DNA of 64,000 bases from NCBI GenBank assembly GCA_014653625.1, contig JACWEI010000002.1, positions 48,580 through 112,579 on the forward strand, in the 5' to 3' direction. The translations under genes and the position numbers were made by a program. Of this stretch, positions 41,713 to 51,753 are shown piece by piece. The notes under the pieces are model-generated. The model saw only the letters and a program-made list of their open reading frames with translations, did no database searches and had not been told where the DNA came from. Source of the DNA: Pelagibacterales bacterium SAG-MED39. Lineage in GTDB: Bacteria; Pseudomonadota; Alphaproteobacteria; Pelagibacterales; Pelagibacteraceae. Within the stretch, counting starts at the first letter, position 1. Each line of letters begins with the position of its first letter.

Positions 41713-44700
41713 ATGAATAAAAATTTAAGAGTTAAAAGTGGAAAAATAATTGATGAAACCTATAGAATTTCTTTTCAATTCAATGGAAAAACTTATTATG
41801 GTTTTCAAGGTGATACGCTAGCTTCTGCACTGTTAGCTAATGATGTACACTTAGTTGCTAGGAGCTTCAAATATCATAGACCACGTGGTATTATGACTGC
41901 AGGCTCTGAAGAACCTAATGCTATTGTTCAACTACACGACAATTCAGACAGAACAGAACCAAATGTAAGAGCTACAGAAATTGAAATTTATGAGGGCCTA
42001 GTAGCTTCAAGTCAAAATTGTTGGCCCACAGTAAATTTCGATATTGGTGGTATTAATAATTTTTTATCTCCTCTCCTGCCTGCGGGTTTTTACTATAAGA
42101 CTTTTATGTGGCCAGCAAGTTTATGGGAAAAATATGAATATTTTATTAGAAAGTCAGCTGGTTTAGGTAAATCACCAACAAAAGCAGATCCTGATGTGTA
42201 CGAACACAGGTATATTCATTGTGATGTTTTAGTCATTGGGTCAGGTATTTCAGGAATTATAGCTGCAAAGATATCAGCTAAAAATGGATTCAAAACTCTC
42301 TTAGTCGAAGAAAAACCTAATCTTGGAGGATCAACTATTTATCAAAACTCAGATCATTTTAAAATTAACAATCAAAATTCAGGATCGTGGTTAGATAAAG
42401 AAATTAATGAAATTAAAAAATTAAAAAATTTAGAAATTAAAACTAGAACAAGCGTGGCGGCTTATCATGGGTACAACTTTTTATTAGCACGAGAAAGTCT
42501 TACTGATCATTTGCCTATTGAACAAAGAAAAGGCAAAACAAGACACAGGTTACTTAAGATAAGAGCAAAAAAAGTAATCTCTGCTACAGGGTCAATTGAA
42601 AGACCAATGATATTTGATAATAATGACCGTCCTGGAATATTACTGTCATCATCAATCAAGAGATATGTAGACCTATTTGGTGTAGCTTGTGGTGAAAAGA
42701 ATATTTTATTTACAAATAATGATAGTGCCTACGAGACTGCAATTAGTTTAATTCAAAAAGGCATAAATATTGAGGCAATAATTGACAACAGAGAAGAGAT
42801 AGATTCTAGATTAGTTTATGAGGTAGAAAAAAATAATATAAAAATTTTTAAGGGTTTTACCGTAACAGATACTGGTGGTTATAAAAGAATAAAAAGAATT
42901 TCTATTATGCAACTATCAAAAGATGGTCAAAAAGTTATAGGTTCAAAGATTAATATATCTTGTGATTGTCTTGGCGTATCAGGTGGATGGACTCCTGCTG
43001 TTCACTTATTTACACAATCTGGTGGAAAATTAAAATTTAGAGATGAAGATCAAACATTTATTCCAGATAGTTATCCCTCAGACCAATTAAGTATAGGTGC
43101 ATGTAATGGTGATTTAACTTTAGATGAAATTTTAGGTAATGTTCCTCAAGTTCTAAAAAAATTTTTAAATATCGAAGCTACCGAATATGCAAACTTAGAA
43201 ACATTATCTTCAACTAACAAATCAAAAAGGAATATTTGGCTTTTACCAACTGACAAAATATTAGGTAAAACAAAATCTTTTGTTGATTTTCAGAATGATT
43301 CAACTGCTAAAGATATTAAATTAGCATTGAGAGAGGGTTTTAGATCAATTGAACACGTTAAAAGATATACAACAACTGGAATGGGAACTGATCAAGGAAA
43401 ACTAGGAAATATGCATGCTCTTGGAATTATTTCTGAAACAGCTGATGCTAAAATGGGTAAACTTGGAACAACAACTTTTAGACCACCCTACACTCCTTTA
43501 ACCTTTGGAACGATTGTTGGAAGAAATGTTGGAGAATTTTTTGATGTTTTTAGAAAAACACCTATGCATGAATGGCATACAGATAATAAAGCTGAATTTG
43601 AAAATGTTGGTCAATGGAAACGAGCCTGGTATTATCCAAAAAATAATGAGGATATGCATCAAGCAGTACAAAGAGAAAGTAAAGCTGCTAGAGAAAGTGC
43701 TGGTATATTAGATGCATCTACACTTGGTAAAATTGATATTCAAGGAACAGATGCCTCTGAGTTTTTAAATCGTGTATATACAAATGCCTGGTCAAAGCTC
43801 GCAGTTGGTAAATGTCGGTATGGTCTAATGCTTAATGAGGATGGCATGGTATATGATGACGGAGTTACTACTCGATTAGATGAAAATCATTATATAATGA
43901 CCACTACAACTGGTGGAGCCGCAAATGTTATGAGCAAACTAGAAGACTACCTACAAACTGAGTGGCCAGAATTAGATGTATATTTAACATCTGTAACTGA
44001 TCATTTTGCTACAGTAAGTGTTTGTGGTCCTAATAGTAAAAAAATTATATCTCAAGTTATACCAGATTTGGATTTTTCAGATAAAAATTTTCCGCATATG
44101 TCTTTTAAAAATGCAAAAATTGGAAAAATTAATTGTAGAGTTATGAGAATAAGTTTTACAGGTGAACAAAGCTATGAAATAAATATTCAAGCAAATTATG
44201 GAAAATCTGTTTGGGAAAAATGTATGGAAGCTGGAAAAGATTATAATATTACTCCCTATGGAACTGAAACAATGCATTTACTCCGAGCTGAAAAAGGTTT
44301 CATAATTGTTGGCCAAGATACTGATGCTACAATGACTCCTATCGATTTACAGATGGATTGGATTGTAAGTAAAAAGAAATATGATTTTATTGGAAAAAGA
44401 TCTTTATATAGATCTGACACTATTAGAGAAGATAGAAAACAGCTCGTTGGATTACTAACTGAAGATCCTAATGAAATATTAGAAGAAGGAGCACAAATAG
44501 TAGCCGATGTAAATAAATCACCTATAGAAATGTTAGGACATATTACATCAAGTTATTACAGTCCTAACCTTAAAAAATCTATAGCTCTTGGTGTTGTTAA
44601 AGGTGGAAAAAATAGGATGGGACAAAAATTAATAATTCCGATGGAAAAAAAGAATATCAATGTGACAGTGGCAGACCCAGTTTTTTTAGATAAGGAAAAC

Positions 44701-44718
44701 AAGAGATTAAATGCTTAA
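41713..44718 (+). CDS. soxA: Sarcosine oxidase subunit alpha
   Basis: A 1001-aa subunit. Order: Fer2-like N-terminal domain (ISFQFNGKTYYGFQGDTLASALLAND; RSFKYHRPRGI), a pyridine-nucleotide-disulfide-oxidoreductase domain (CDVLVIGSGISGIIAAKI; RAKKVISATGSIERPMIF), the SoxA A3 helical segment (RYTTTGMGTDQGKLGNMHALGI), and a C-terminal GcvT-like folate-binding domain (SRKDIQ-like STLGKIDIQGTDASEFLNRVYTN). It binds NAD+, and formaldehyde from sarcosine goes to tetrahydrofolate. Overlaps soxG by 8 bp. The products, glycine and methylene-THF, match the GlyA equilibrium. Confidence 0.97.
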   Translation: MNKNLRVKSGKIIDETYRISFQFNGKTYYGFQGDTLASALLANDVHLVARSFKYHRPRGIMTAGSEEPNAIVQLHDNSDRTEPNVRATEIEIYEGLVASSQNCWPTVNFDIGGINNFLSPLLPAGFYYKTFMWPASLWEKYEYFIRKSAGLGKSPTKADPDVYEHRYIHCDVLVIGSGISGIIAAKISAKNGFKTLLVEEKPNLGGSTIYQNSDHFKINNQNSGSWLDKEINEIKKLKNLEIKTRTSVAAYHGYNFLLARESLTDHLPIEQRKGKTRHRLLKIRAKKVISATGSIERPMIFDNNDRPGILLSSSIKRYVDLFGVACGEKNILFTNNDSAYETAISLIQKGINIEAIIDNREEIDSRLVYEVEKNNIKIFKGFTVTDTGGYKRIKRISIMQLSKDGQKVIGSKINISCDCLGVSGGWTPAVHLFTQSGGKLKFRDEDQTFIPDSYPSDQLSIGACNGDLTLDEILGNVPQVLKKFLNIEATEYANLETLSSTNKSKRNIWLLPTDKILGKTKSFVDFQNDSTAKDIKLALREGFRSIEHVKRYTTTGMGTDQGKLGNMHALGIISETADAKMGKLGTTTFRPPYTPLTFGTIVGRNVGEFFDVFRKTPMHEWHTDNKAEFENVGQWKRAWYYPKNNEDMHQAVQRESKAARESAGILDASTLGKIDIQGTDASEFLNRVYTNAWSKLAVGKCRYGLMLNEDGMVYDDGVTTRLDENHYIMTTTTGGAANVMSKLEDYLQTEWPELDVYLTSVTDHFATVSVCGPNSKKIISQVIPDLDFSDKNFPHMSFKNAKIGKINCRVMRISFTGEQSYEINIQANYGKSVWEKCMEAGKDYNITPYGTETMHLLRAEKGFIIVGQDTDATMTPIDLQMDWIVSKKKYDFIGKRSLYRSDTIREDRKQLVGLLTEDPNEILEEGAQIVADVNKSPIEMLGHITSSYYSPNLKKSIALGVVKGGKNRMGQKLIIPMEKKNINVTVADPVFLDKENKRLNA

Positions 44719-45274
44719 TTACAGCCAAACACTTACTGAACAAATATCAGTACAAGATCTTCAAATGAAAGAAGTCAAACCAATTATGAAATTGATAGTA
44801 AGAGGTAAAAAAAGAGAATTTATTTCTGCTGTTGGTAAATCTTTAAATATTCTTTTACCAACTGAGTCAAATACATCTACTCAAAGTGATAAATTAACTG
44901 CAGTTTGGTTAAGTCCTGATGAATGGATGATTTATTCAAATGAACCTGTTGATGAAAATACTAATAACTATGAAACTGAAGAACTATTAAATAATAACAT
45001 TTCAAAATTGAATCTTGGTGCAATAACAGATGTTACTGATCAATTCGTGATGATTAATCTTAAGGGTAATAAAATTTATGAATTATTTCAGGCTGGATCA
45101 CCCTTCAATTTTAATAATTTTCAAAATAAGAAAGGTGCTGTTACTCAAACAATTTTAAATAAAATTGATATAATTGTTCATAATCAGGATAAAAATCTAG
45201 TAAATCTGTTTGTTAGACGCTCTTTTTCACAACATTTGTTTTCTTGGATGAACGACGCTGCGTCAAGATTATAG
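44711..45274 (+). CDS. soxG: Sarcosine oxidase subunit gamma
   Basis: A 187-aa GcvT-fold subunit. Recognised by LPTESNTSTQSDKLTAVWLSPDEWMIYS, AITDVTDQFVMINLKGNKIYELFQAGSPFN and VRRSFSQHLFSWMNDAASRL, the standard SoxG pattern. It begins inside the end of soxA (8-bp overlap), so the four subunits are made in series. Gamma subunits are poorly conserved between species; the position makes the call firm. Confidence 0.93.
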   Translation: MLNYSQTLTEQISVQDLQMKEVKPIMKLIVRGKKREFISAVGKSLNILLPTESNTSTQSDKLTAVWLSPDEWMIYSNEPVDENTNNYETEELLNNNISKLNLGAITDVTDQFVMINLKGNKIYELFQAGSPFNFNNFQNKKGAVTQTILNKIDIIVHNQDKNLVNLFVRRSFSQHLFSWMNDAASRL

Positions 45275-45308
45275 TCACAATTTATTTTAAAATCAGTTAT
45301 CAAACTGA

Positions 45309-46076
45309 ATGAAAAAATTATTATTAATTGTATTAATTACATTTTTACCCCTTTCTTCAAACGCAGAATCGAATTTAGACAAAATACTTTCAGCTGGAGT
45401 ATTAAAAGTTGGAACAACTGGAGACTGGGATCCAATGACAATGAAAGATCCAGCAACTAATAAATACAAAGGGTTTGATATTGATGTAATGAATGAACTA
45501 GCTAAGGACATGGGTGTTAAGGTTGAATTTGTTCCTGCAGAATGGAAGACTATTGTTTCAGGTATTACATCAGCTAGATATGATATTTCAACAAGTGTAA
45601 CAAAAACTCCAAAAAGAGCTGAAGTGGCAGGATTTACAGATACTTATTATAAATATGGAACTGTTCCACTAGTTCTTAAGAAAAATTTAAAAAAATTCTC
45701 AACATGGGACTCATTAAATAGTTCTAATGTTACAATAGCTACAACACTTGGTACATCTCAGGAAGAAAAAGCAAAAGAATTTTTTCCTAAATCCAAATTA
45801 AATTCTATTGAAGCACCAGCAAGGGACTTTCAAGAAGTTTTAGCTGGTAGAGCAGATGGAAACATTACAAGTTCAACAGAAGCAAACAAATTAGTAATCA
45901 AATATCCACAATTAGCTATAGTTCCTGATGGAGAAAAAAATCCAGCCTTTTTAGCAATGATGGTACCTAAAGGTGATGATAAATGGAATAATTACATTAA
46001 TGGTTGGATAAAAAAGAAAAAATCATCTGGCTTCTTTACTAAACTATTAGATAAATATAATTTAAAAAGCTTATAA
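45309..46076 (+). CDS. Periplasmic solute-binding protein, family 3 (amino-acid type)
   Basis: A 255-aa secreted protein with signal peptide [21 protein letters not shown]. It has the SBP_bac_3 pattern: [53 protein letters not shown], and [22 protein letters not shown]. The set is also seen in cyclohexadienyl dehydratase (PheC)-like proteins, so an enzymatic role cannot be excluded. It starts 34 bp after soxG and is followed by a permease. Together they suggest uptake of an amino acid or methylamine-type compound linked to sarcosine use, but the ligand is unknown. Confidence 0.88.
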   Translation: MKKLLLIVLITFLPLSSNAESNLDKILSAGVLKVGTTGDWDPMTMKDPATNKYKGFDIDVMNELAKDMGVKVEFVPAEWKTIVSGITSARYDISTSVTKTPKRAEVAGFTDTYYKYGTVPLVLKKNLKKFSTWDSLNSSNVTIATTLGTSQEEKAKEFFPKSKLNSIEAPARDFQEVLAGRADGNITSSTEANKLVIKYPQLAIVPDGEKNPAFLAMMVPKGDDKWNNYINGWIKKKKSSGFFTKLLDKYNLKSL

Positions 46077-46116
46077 TCAATTAGTAATTATTATTTAATT
46101 CTTTATAAATCAGGTA

Positions 46117-46848
46117 GTGAGAAATTTTTTTTTTTTACTTCTGATACTACCGTTAACCTCATGTGGTAAAAGTGAACTCAATTGGTTAATTCTATCTCCA
46201 AATAATGTTGAAGGATTAACTAATCTCAAATTTTTATTAAGTGGTCTAACTACAACAATTTTTATTTCCGTTATATCAATCGTTATTTCAATGATAATTG
46301 GTTTTATCGTTGCTGTTCCCTCTTTAGCAAAAAGTAAAGTTTTAACTTATCTAAATATTGGATATGTCGAAATTGTAAGAGCGATACCTCTTTTAGTTTT
46401 AATCCTATGGATTTATTATGGACTTCCAATAATGAGTGGAATAAGCTTTAGTCCGTTTGTTTCAGGTATAATAGCTTTATCTATAAGCGAAAGTGCATTT
46501 CAAGCAGAAATATTTAGGGCTGGAATAAATTCAATCAAGAAAGCTCAATGGGAAGCGGGAAGCTCTCTTGGATTAAATTTCTTTAGAAAATTAAGATTTG
46601 TTATTCTACCTCAAGCAATTAAAAACATTTTGCCAGCAATTGGTAACCAGTTTGTTTATGTATTAAAAATGTCATCTTTAGTTTCAATAATAGGTATAGG
46701 AGACTTAACAAGAAAAGCAAACGAGCTAGTGGTAACAACCTATAGACCTTTAGAGATTTATACTTTTTTAATTCTTGAATATCTAATCTTGATATTAATT
46801 GTCTCTTATTTTGTAAGAAAATTAGAGAAAAAACTTAAAAAAGATTAG
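46117..46848 (+). CDS. Amino-acid ABC transporter permease (GTG start, lipobox-like N-terminus)
   Basis: A 243-aa HisM/GlnP-family permease. The BPD_transp_1 EAA loop is clear in QWEAGSSLGLNFFRKLRFVILPQAIKNILPAIGNQFV. GTG at 46117 seems to be the start: an in-frame stop lies at 46096 and no ATG occurs before the first helix. The N-terminus MRNFFFLLLILPLTSCGKSELN looks like a lipoprotein signal with Cys16, an unusual start for a permease, then ILSPNNVEGLTNLKFLLSGLTTTI as in other members. No ATPase gene follows, so the ATP-binding subunit must be shared or elsewhere. Confidence 0.88.
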   Translation: MRNFFFLLLILPLTSCGKSELNWLILSPNNVEGLTNLKFLLSGLTTTIFISVISIVISMIIGFIVAVPSLAKSKVLTYLNIGYVEIVRAIPLLVLILWIYYGLPIMSGISFSPFVSGIIALSISESAFQAEIFRAGINSIKKAQWEAGSSLGLNFFRKLRFVILPQAIKNILPAIGNQFVYVLKMSSLVSIIGIGDLTRKANELVVTTYRPLEIYTFLILEYLILILIVSYFVRKLEKKLKKD

Positions 46849-47372
46849 TTTTTTTTCCTCCATTCCCAAGGCATTTCAAATTTACCTGACCACAGTCCTA
46901 GTTTTTTCTTTTTGGCTAAATTTTCTTGAGATACAAATTTTTTTGAATACTTTCGATAAGCTACAGCATATCCACTTGAAACCATCCATCTATTTATATT
47001 AGTTTTATCTTTAAAACATTCAGCAATAAATCGATTATATCTGTCCTTATTGCTTGATTTGCAAATTACAAATTTATTATCAATTTTTATTCTTAATTTA
47101 TTGGTAGAAATTTCTCCACATTTATAATTCTTATTTAAAGTTAAAAAAAAAATTGATAACCATGATTTTTGACATTGTTGTTTTTTTTCTGGTGCGTCTA
47201 TACCAAAAAGTCTAATTTTATTTTTTTCTATCTTTATAGTATCACCATCAATTACTTTAGCTATTCCAGAAATAATCTTTGGTTCATCTGATTTAACATC
47301 ATTATAAGTAAGAAAAAAAAATATTAGACATATACTAATAGCTAAAAAGAGTTTTATTTTGTTTAAAAACAT
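46845..47372 (-). CDS. Secreted thermonuclease/SNase-family nuclease
   Basis: A 175-aa protein with signal/anchor sequence FLAISICLIFFFLTYNDVKS, then the SNase OB fold: ISGIAKVIDGDTIKIEKNKIRLFGIDAPEKKQQC, with the metal-binding Asp (DGDT) and the Arg of RLFGIDAPE. Later YNRFIAECF and NRWMVSSGYAVAYRKYSKKF complete the pattern. It would cleave DNA or RNA outside the cytoplasm, possibly to obtain phosphorus; substrate preference is unknown. It overlaps the MATE gene by 38 bp and the convergent permease by 4 bp. Confidence 0.9.
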   Translation of the reverse strand: MFLNKIKLFLAISICLIFFFLTYNDVKSDEPKIISGIAKVIDGDTIKIEKNKIRLFGIDAPEKKQQCQKSWLSIFFLTLNKNYKCGEISTNKLRIKIDNKFVICKSSNKDRYNRFIAECFKDKTNINRWMVSSGYAVAYRKYSKKFVSQENLAKKKKLGLWSGKFEMPWEWRKKN

Positions 47373-48705
47373 TATTTAAAAAATAACCAATAAATATTAA
47401 AACTGCAATTCCCATTATCCAATTTGTAGCCATAATTGTATAAAAAATATCTTCATAATCACCTCCTCTAATATTTATTACATACCATAAGCTTAAAAAT
47501 GGAAATGCAGTGAGTCTTAATATACTCATGTAAAGACTGTAAAGAGGTTTTTTTACAGCTTGAAAAACAGCAGTTGTTATAAAAAATATAGGATAAATTG
47601 GACCTATCAATGCAGCTATCTTTAAATAAATTGTACCATACTTAATTGCTTCATTGTTATTTGTAAATTGAGATACAAAATATTCTGCTCCAATAAATAA
47701 TATTATACCAGCTAAAGCCATAAAAGCTGATCCAAAATATAAAGCCTTCGTATAAAGCTCTCTTATACGATCATAAGCTTTTGCACCAAAATTTTGGCCA
47801 CCTATCGAAAGTACTGCTGTATTTAATCCAATAACTGGCAACAATATAACTTGTTCAATTCTTAATGCAGCACCATAACCTGCTGTAGCTAAATCGCCAA
47901 ATTTTCCAATAAAATATAAAATATTAAAAATTCCTACACCAATAAATAACATACTAAACATAACGGGTACTGATTGAATTGTTAAAGATTTAAGGAAATT
48001 AAATTTTGGAACAAAACATATTAATTTTAAGTATTCTCTAATTTTGCAATTATTCACTTTATAAGCTAAATAAATTGTTCCTACTGATTGTGAAATAACT
48101 GTAGCAATAGCAAGACCTGAAATACCAAAACCTGGAATAAATCCATATCCCCAAATAAATAAAGGATTTAAAAAAATATTTAAAAAGAAACTAAATATTA
48201 AAACATTTCTATAACTTTTTGTATCACCCTGTGCATTTAGAGTACCATTTAAAGAAATTTGTATTAGTACAATAAATGTTCCATAAAAAATAATATCTAG
48301 ATACTTTCTTGTTAATATTATTCCATCAGCATCAGAGCCCATTACTCCTAAAAGAAAATTTGATACATTTAAACCAAATAGCGTAACTATAATTGAAACT
48401 ACTAATGCAAAAATCAAAGATTGAGCAATATATAAAGATGCTGTTCGATCATTTTTTTCACCTATTGAATTTCCTATTAAAGTATTAGTTGCTGCACCAA
48501 TACCAACACCGACAGCTATTATAGTAAAATAAATTGGAAATGACTTAGCTATTGCTCCTATTGCTTCAGCTGAAATCTTGCCAGCAAACCATGTATCTAC
48601 TAAATTATAAAACGTCTGAAATAGTGATCCAACACTAGCAGGAATAGTTACTTTTCTTAATAAAAACCATATTGGATCTTTTGTTAATTTGTAAGACTGA
48701 GACAA
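47335..48705 (-). CDS. MATE-family efflux transporter
   Basis: A 456-aa membrane protein with twelve predicted helices in two MatE halves. TIPASVGSLFQTFYNLVDTWFAGKISAEAIGAIAKSFPI is the diagnostic N-terminal part, and VPVMFSMLFIGVGIFNILYF begins the second half. MATE proteins exchange Na+ or H+ for cationic drugs or metabolites; the natural substrate here is unknown. It is 9 bp downstream of trhO and shares 38 bp with the nuclease gene start, which argues for one transcript from gatC onward. Confidence 0.93.
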   Translation of the reverse strand: MSQSYKLTKDPIWFLLRKVTIPASVGSLFQTFYNLVDTWFAGKISAEAIGAIAKSFPIYFTIIAVGVGIGAATNTLIGNSIGEKNDRTASLYIAQSLIFALVVSIIVTLFGLNVSNFLLGVMGSDADGIILTRKYLDIIFYGTFIVLIQISLNGTLNAQGDTKSYRNVLIFSFFLNIFLNPLFIWGYGFIPGFGISGLAIATVISQSVGTIYLAYKVNNCKIREYLKLICFVPKFNFLKSLTIQSVPVMFSMLFIGVGIFNILYFIGKFGDLATAGYGAALRIEQVILLPVIGLNTAVLSIGGQNFGAKAYDRIRELYTKALYFGSAFMALAGIILFIGAEYFVSQFTNNNEAIKYGTIYLKIAALIGPIYPIFFITTAVFQAVKKPLYSLYMSILRLTAFPFLSLWYVINIRGGDYEDIFYTIMATNWIMGIAVLIFIGYFLNNVFKQNKTLFSY

Positions 48706-48714
48706 TAATTATCC

Positions 48715-49623
48715 TTATTTAAATTCTTTTTGAAAAATATGTTTTTTTCCAGATACTTTTGCTTTGTATATCTGACTTTGTCTCATTCTAAAACGTGATT
48801 TTTGTGATTTTGTTAATTTGTCATAACATCTAGAACAAGATACACCCTCCTCATATTTTTTAGAATTTTTGTCTTTTTTTGAAATAGGCATTCTGCAACC
48901 ACTGCAAACTGAGTAAGTTCCATTAATTAGTCCATGCTTAAGGCTAATTCTATTATCAAATACAAAACACTCACCTTTCCATAAACTATCTTTTTTTTTA
49001 ATCTTTTGTAGATAATTCAAAATACCACCATTCAATTGATAAATGTTTTTAAATCCCTTATTCTTTAAATAAACAGAAGTTTTTTCACATCTTATTCCAC
49101 CAGTACAAAACATAGCGACTGGTTTCTTTTTATTAAGTTTATTGAGGTATCTTGGAAAATCTCTAAAATTGTTAATATCTGGATTTATGGACTTTTTAAA
49201 AGTACCCACATCGTATTCAAATGGTTTACGAGTATCTATTATGTGAGTATCTTTTTTTTTAATTAAATCGTTCCATTGTTTTGGATCTAAATGCGTCTCT
49301 ATACTTCTTTCCTTAGGATTTAAAGTAAAATTCATAGGAACAACTTCTTTTTTGATTTTTACTTTTGGTTTATGAAAAGGTTGAAATAAAGATTTTGAAA
49401 TATTATTACTATCAAAATATTTGAATGAAAGTAAAGATTTGATTTTTTTGACAGTTTTTTCAATATTTTTGTTATTACCAGATATAGTACCATTTAATCC
49501 TTCTTGAGAAATTATTATAGTTCCCCTTATATCATTTTTAATAAGGATCTTTTGTAAAAGAATTTTCTTTTTCTTAAAAGATTTAATCTTAATAAATTTA
49601 TAAAAACCAAAAACTTTAAACAT
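48715..49623 (-). CDS. trhO: tRNA uridine(34) hydroxylase, rhodanese-related (TrhO/YceA)
   Basis: A 302-aa protein. N-terminal acylphosphatase-like part (GTIIISQEGLNGTISGN), a rhodanese domain with the active-site Cys in PVAMFCTGGIRCEKTSVYL, and a C-terminal zinc-ribbon-like region (YSVCSGCRMPISKK ... EEGVSCSRCYD). TrhO forms 5-hydroxyuridine at tRNA wobble position 34. The length is close to usual. It overlaps the O-methyltransferase gene by 1 bp. Confidence 0.94.
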   Translation of the reverse strand: MFKVFGFYKFIKIKSFKKKKILLQKILIKNDIRGTIIISQEGLNGTISGNNKNIEKTVKKIKSLLSFKYFDSNNISKSLFQPFHKPKVKIKKEVVPMNFTLNPKERSIETHLDPKQWNDLIKKKDTHIIDTRKPFEYDVGTFKKSINPDINNFRDFPRYLNKLNKKKPVAMFCTGGIRCEKTSVYLKNKGFKNIYQLNGGILNYLQKIKKKDSLWKGECFVFDNRISLKHGLINGTYSVCSGCRMPISKKDKNSKKYEEGVSCSRCYDKLTKSQKSRFRMRQSQIYKAKVSGKKHIFQKEFK

Positions 49624-50273
49624 TATAACAGCCTACAAACAGTCATTCCATCACCTAACGGTATAATAATTTGCTCTACTCTTTTATCTTCTGAGACTAT
49701 TTTATTAAATTCTCTTATGTATACAGTAAATTTATCATTATTATTTTCATCTGCCACTTCTCCATGCCACAGGACATTATCAATAATTATTAATCCATCT
49801 TTTTTTAATAATCCTAAAGATTTTTCATAATATTCTTTGTAGTTCATTTTATCAGCATCTATAAAAATCATATCAAATTTCTTATTATTTAACTCTACTA
49901 GAGTTTCAAGTGCAGGCTTAATTATTGTTTCTATTTTATGATCTTGATTGGCCTTTTTAAAAAAATTTAATGCTATTTTGTTAGTTTCTTCGTTTTTATC
50001 TAGTGCAATAAGCTTACCGTCCTCTGGTAAAGCAAGTGAAATTGAAAGCGCACTAAGTCCTGTAAAAGTTCCAATTTCAAGCACATCTTTTATATTTGAA
50101 ATTTTTATTATCAGATGAAGTAAATAACATTGAGTAGGATCAATTTGCATCCTTTTAATTTCACCTAATGATTTGTTATAATCAATTATTTCTTGCTGGA
50201 TTGGATTCAATTTTAAACCAAAATTATCAATGTATTTTTGTAACTTTTCTGTGATATCAAGGTTTGCACCCAT
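49623..50273 (-). CDS. Class I SAM-dependent O-methyltransferase (COMT-like)
   Basis: A 216-aa methyltransferase of the caffeoyl-CoA/catechol type. It shows NIKDVLEIGTFTGLSALSISLALPEDGKLIALD (SAM site), DMIFIDADKMNYKEYYEKSLGLLKKDGLIIIDNVLWHGEV with metal-binding Asp and Asn, and the C-terminal IIPLGDGMTVCRL. Bacterial members may act on small catechols or on tRNA (TrmR-like); no substrate can be read. Between gatB (4 bp) and trhO (1-bp overlap), a tRNA-related role is conceivable. Confidence 0.92.
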   Translation of the reverse strand: MGANLDITEKLQKYIDNFGLKLNPIQQEIIDYNKSLGEIKRMQIDPTQCYLLHLIIKISNIKDVLEIGTFTGLSALSISLALPEDGKLIALDKNEETNKIALNFFKKANQDHKIETIIKPALETLVELNNKKFDMIFIDADKMNYKEYYEKSLGLLKKDGLIIIDNVLWHGEVADENNNDKFTVYIREFNKIVSEDKRVEQIIIPLGDGMTVCRLL

Positions 50274-50277
50274 TGCT

Positions 50278-51753
50278 TTAAAGCTTTTTTTTTAATATCT
50301 CATTAATTAATTGAGGATTTGCTTTACCACCAGAAGCTTTCATCGCTTGCCCTACAAAAAATCCAAATAATTTTTCTTTACCTTGTTTGTATTCAATAGC
50401 TTTTTCTCTGTTATCATTAATGATTTTTTCTATTAGAGCTTCTAACGCTTTAGGGTCGCTCTGTTGTTTTAATCCTTTTTCTTCAACAATTTTTTGGGGG
50501 TCCTTATCTCCATCCATCATTAATTCAAATACAGTTTTAGCTATTTTTCCTGAGATTGTTCCATTTTTGATCAAGTTAACTAATATTGCTAAATTCTTTG
50601 AACTTATTGGACTTTGAGAAATTTCTAAGTTTTTATTGTTTAGAACAGCAAACAATTCACCTGTAATCCAATTAACTGCTAGCTTAATATCCTTGTTCTT
50701 ACCCATTTTGCTAACAACTTCTTCGAAGTATTTTGCAGTATCAATATCTGAAACTAAAATATTTGCCTCGTACGGGGATACTTTAAAGTCTTTAATAAAT
50801 CTTTTCTTTTTATCATCTGGTAACTCTGGAATTTCACTTTTAAGTTTTTTAATAAATTCATTGGAAACTTCCAAAGGTAACAAGTCAGGATCTGGAAAAT
50901 ATCTATAATCATGAGCATCTTCTTTTGATCTCATAGATCTAGTTTCATTTTTTTTAGTATCAAATAATCTTGTCTCTTGATCGATTGATTCACCCTCCTC
51001 TATTAAATCAACTTGTCTATTAGCTTCATAATCAATTGCCATTTGCATGAACTTTATAGAGTTAACATTTTTTATCTCACATCTTGTACCTAAGTTTTTA
51101 GAACCTTTGGCTCTTACTGATACATTTACGTCAGCTCTTAAAGATCCTTCCTGCATATTTCCATCACAAGTTCCTAAATATCTCATTATTGATCTTAGTT
51201 TTTTTATATAAGCACTAACCTCATCTGGAGATCTTAGGTCTGGTTTACTTACAATTTCCATTAAAGCTACACCAGATCTATTTAAATCAACATAAGTGCT
51301 TTGAGGATCCAAATCATGAATACTTTTTCCAGCGTCCTGTTCTAAATGTAATCTTTCAATACCGATTTCTTTTTGACCCTCTGGCATATCTAAAATAACT
51401 TTACCTTCACCTACTATTGGATCTTTAAATTGAGAAATTTGATACCCTTGAGGCAAATCAGCATAAAAATAATTTTTTCTATCAAATACTGAACGATTAT
51501 TGATTTTAGCATTAAGACCAATACCAGTTTTAATTGCTTGTTTTACACAAAACTCGTTGATCACAGGTAACATTCCAGGAAATGCTGCATCAACTAAGCT
51601 TACTTGTGTGTTTGGTTCTGCACCAAATTTAGTTGATGAGGTTGAAAATAATTTTGACTCTGAGGTGACTTGTGCGTGTACTTCTAATCCAATTATAACT
51701 TCATATTGATTATCTTTTCTACTAATTAGATATTCTAATTTGTCTTTACTCAT
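50278..51753 (-). CDS. gatB: Asp-tRNA(Asn)/Glu-tRNA(Gln) amidotransferase subunit B
   Basis: A 491-aa subunit of GatCAB, which turns misacylated Glu-tRNA(Gln) (and Asp-tRNA(Asn)) into the correct amide forms. Visible: [84 protein letters not shown], and the tail helical domain ending [25 protein letters not shown]. All motifs of the kinase/tRNA-binding cradle are present. Overlaps gatA by 4 bp. Confidence 0.97.
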   Translation of the reverse strand: MSKDKLEYLISRKDNQYEVIIGLEVHAQVTSESKLFSTSSTKFGAEPNTQVSLVDAAFPGMLPVINEFCVKQAIKTGIGLNAKINNRSVFDRKNYFYADLPQGYQISQFKDPIVGEGKVILDMPEGQKEIGIERLHLEQDAGKSIHDLDPQSTYVDLNRSGVALMEIVSKPDLRSPDEVSAYIKKLRSIMRYLGTCDGNMQEGSLRADVNVSVRAKGSKNLGTRCEIKNVNSIKFMQMAIDYEANRQVDLIEEGESIDQETRLFDTKKNETRSMRSKEDAHDYRYFPDPDLLPLEVSNEFIKKLKSEIPELPDDKKKRFIKDFKVSPYEANILVSDIDTAKYFEEVVSKMGKNKDIKLAVNWITGELFAVLNNKNLEISQSPISSKNLAILVNLIKNGTISGKIAKTVFELMMDGDKDPQKIVEEKGLKQQSDPKALEALIEKIINDNREKAIEYKQGKEKLFGFFVGQAMKASGGKANPQLINEILKKKL

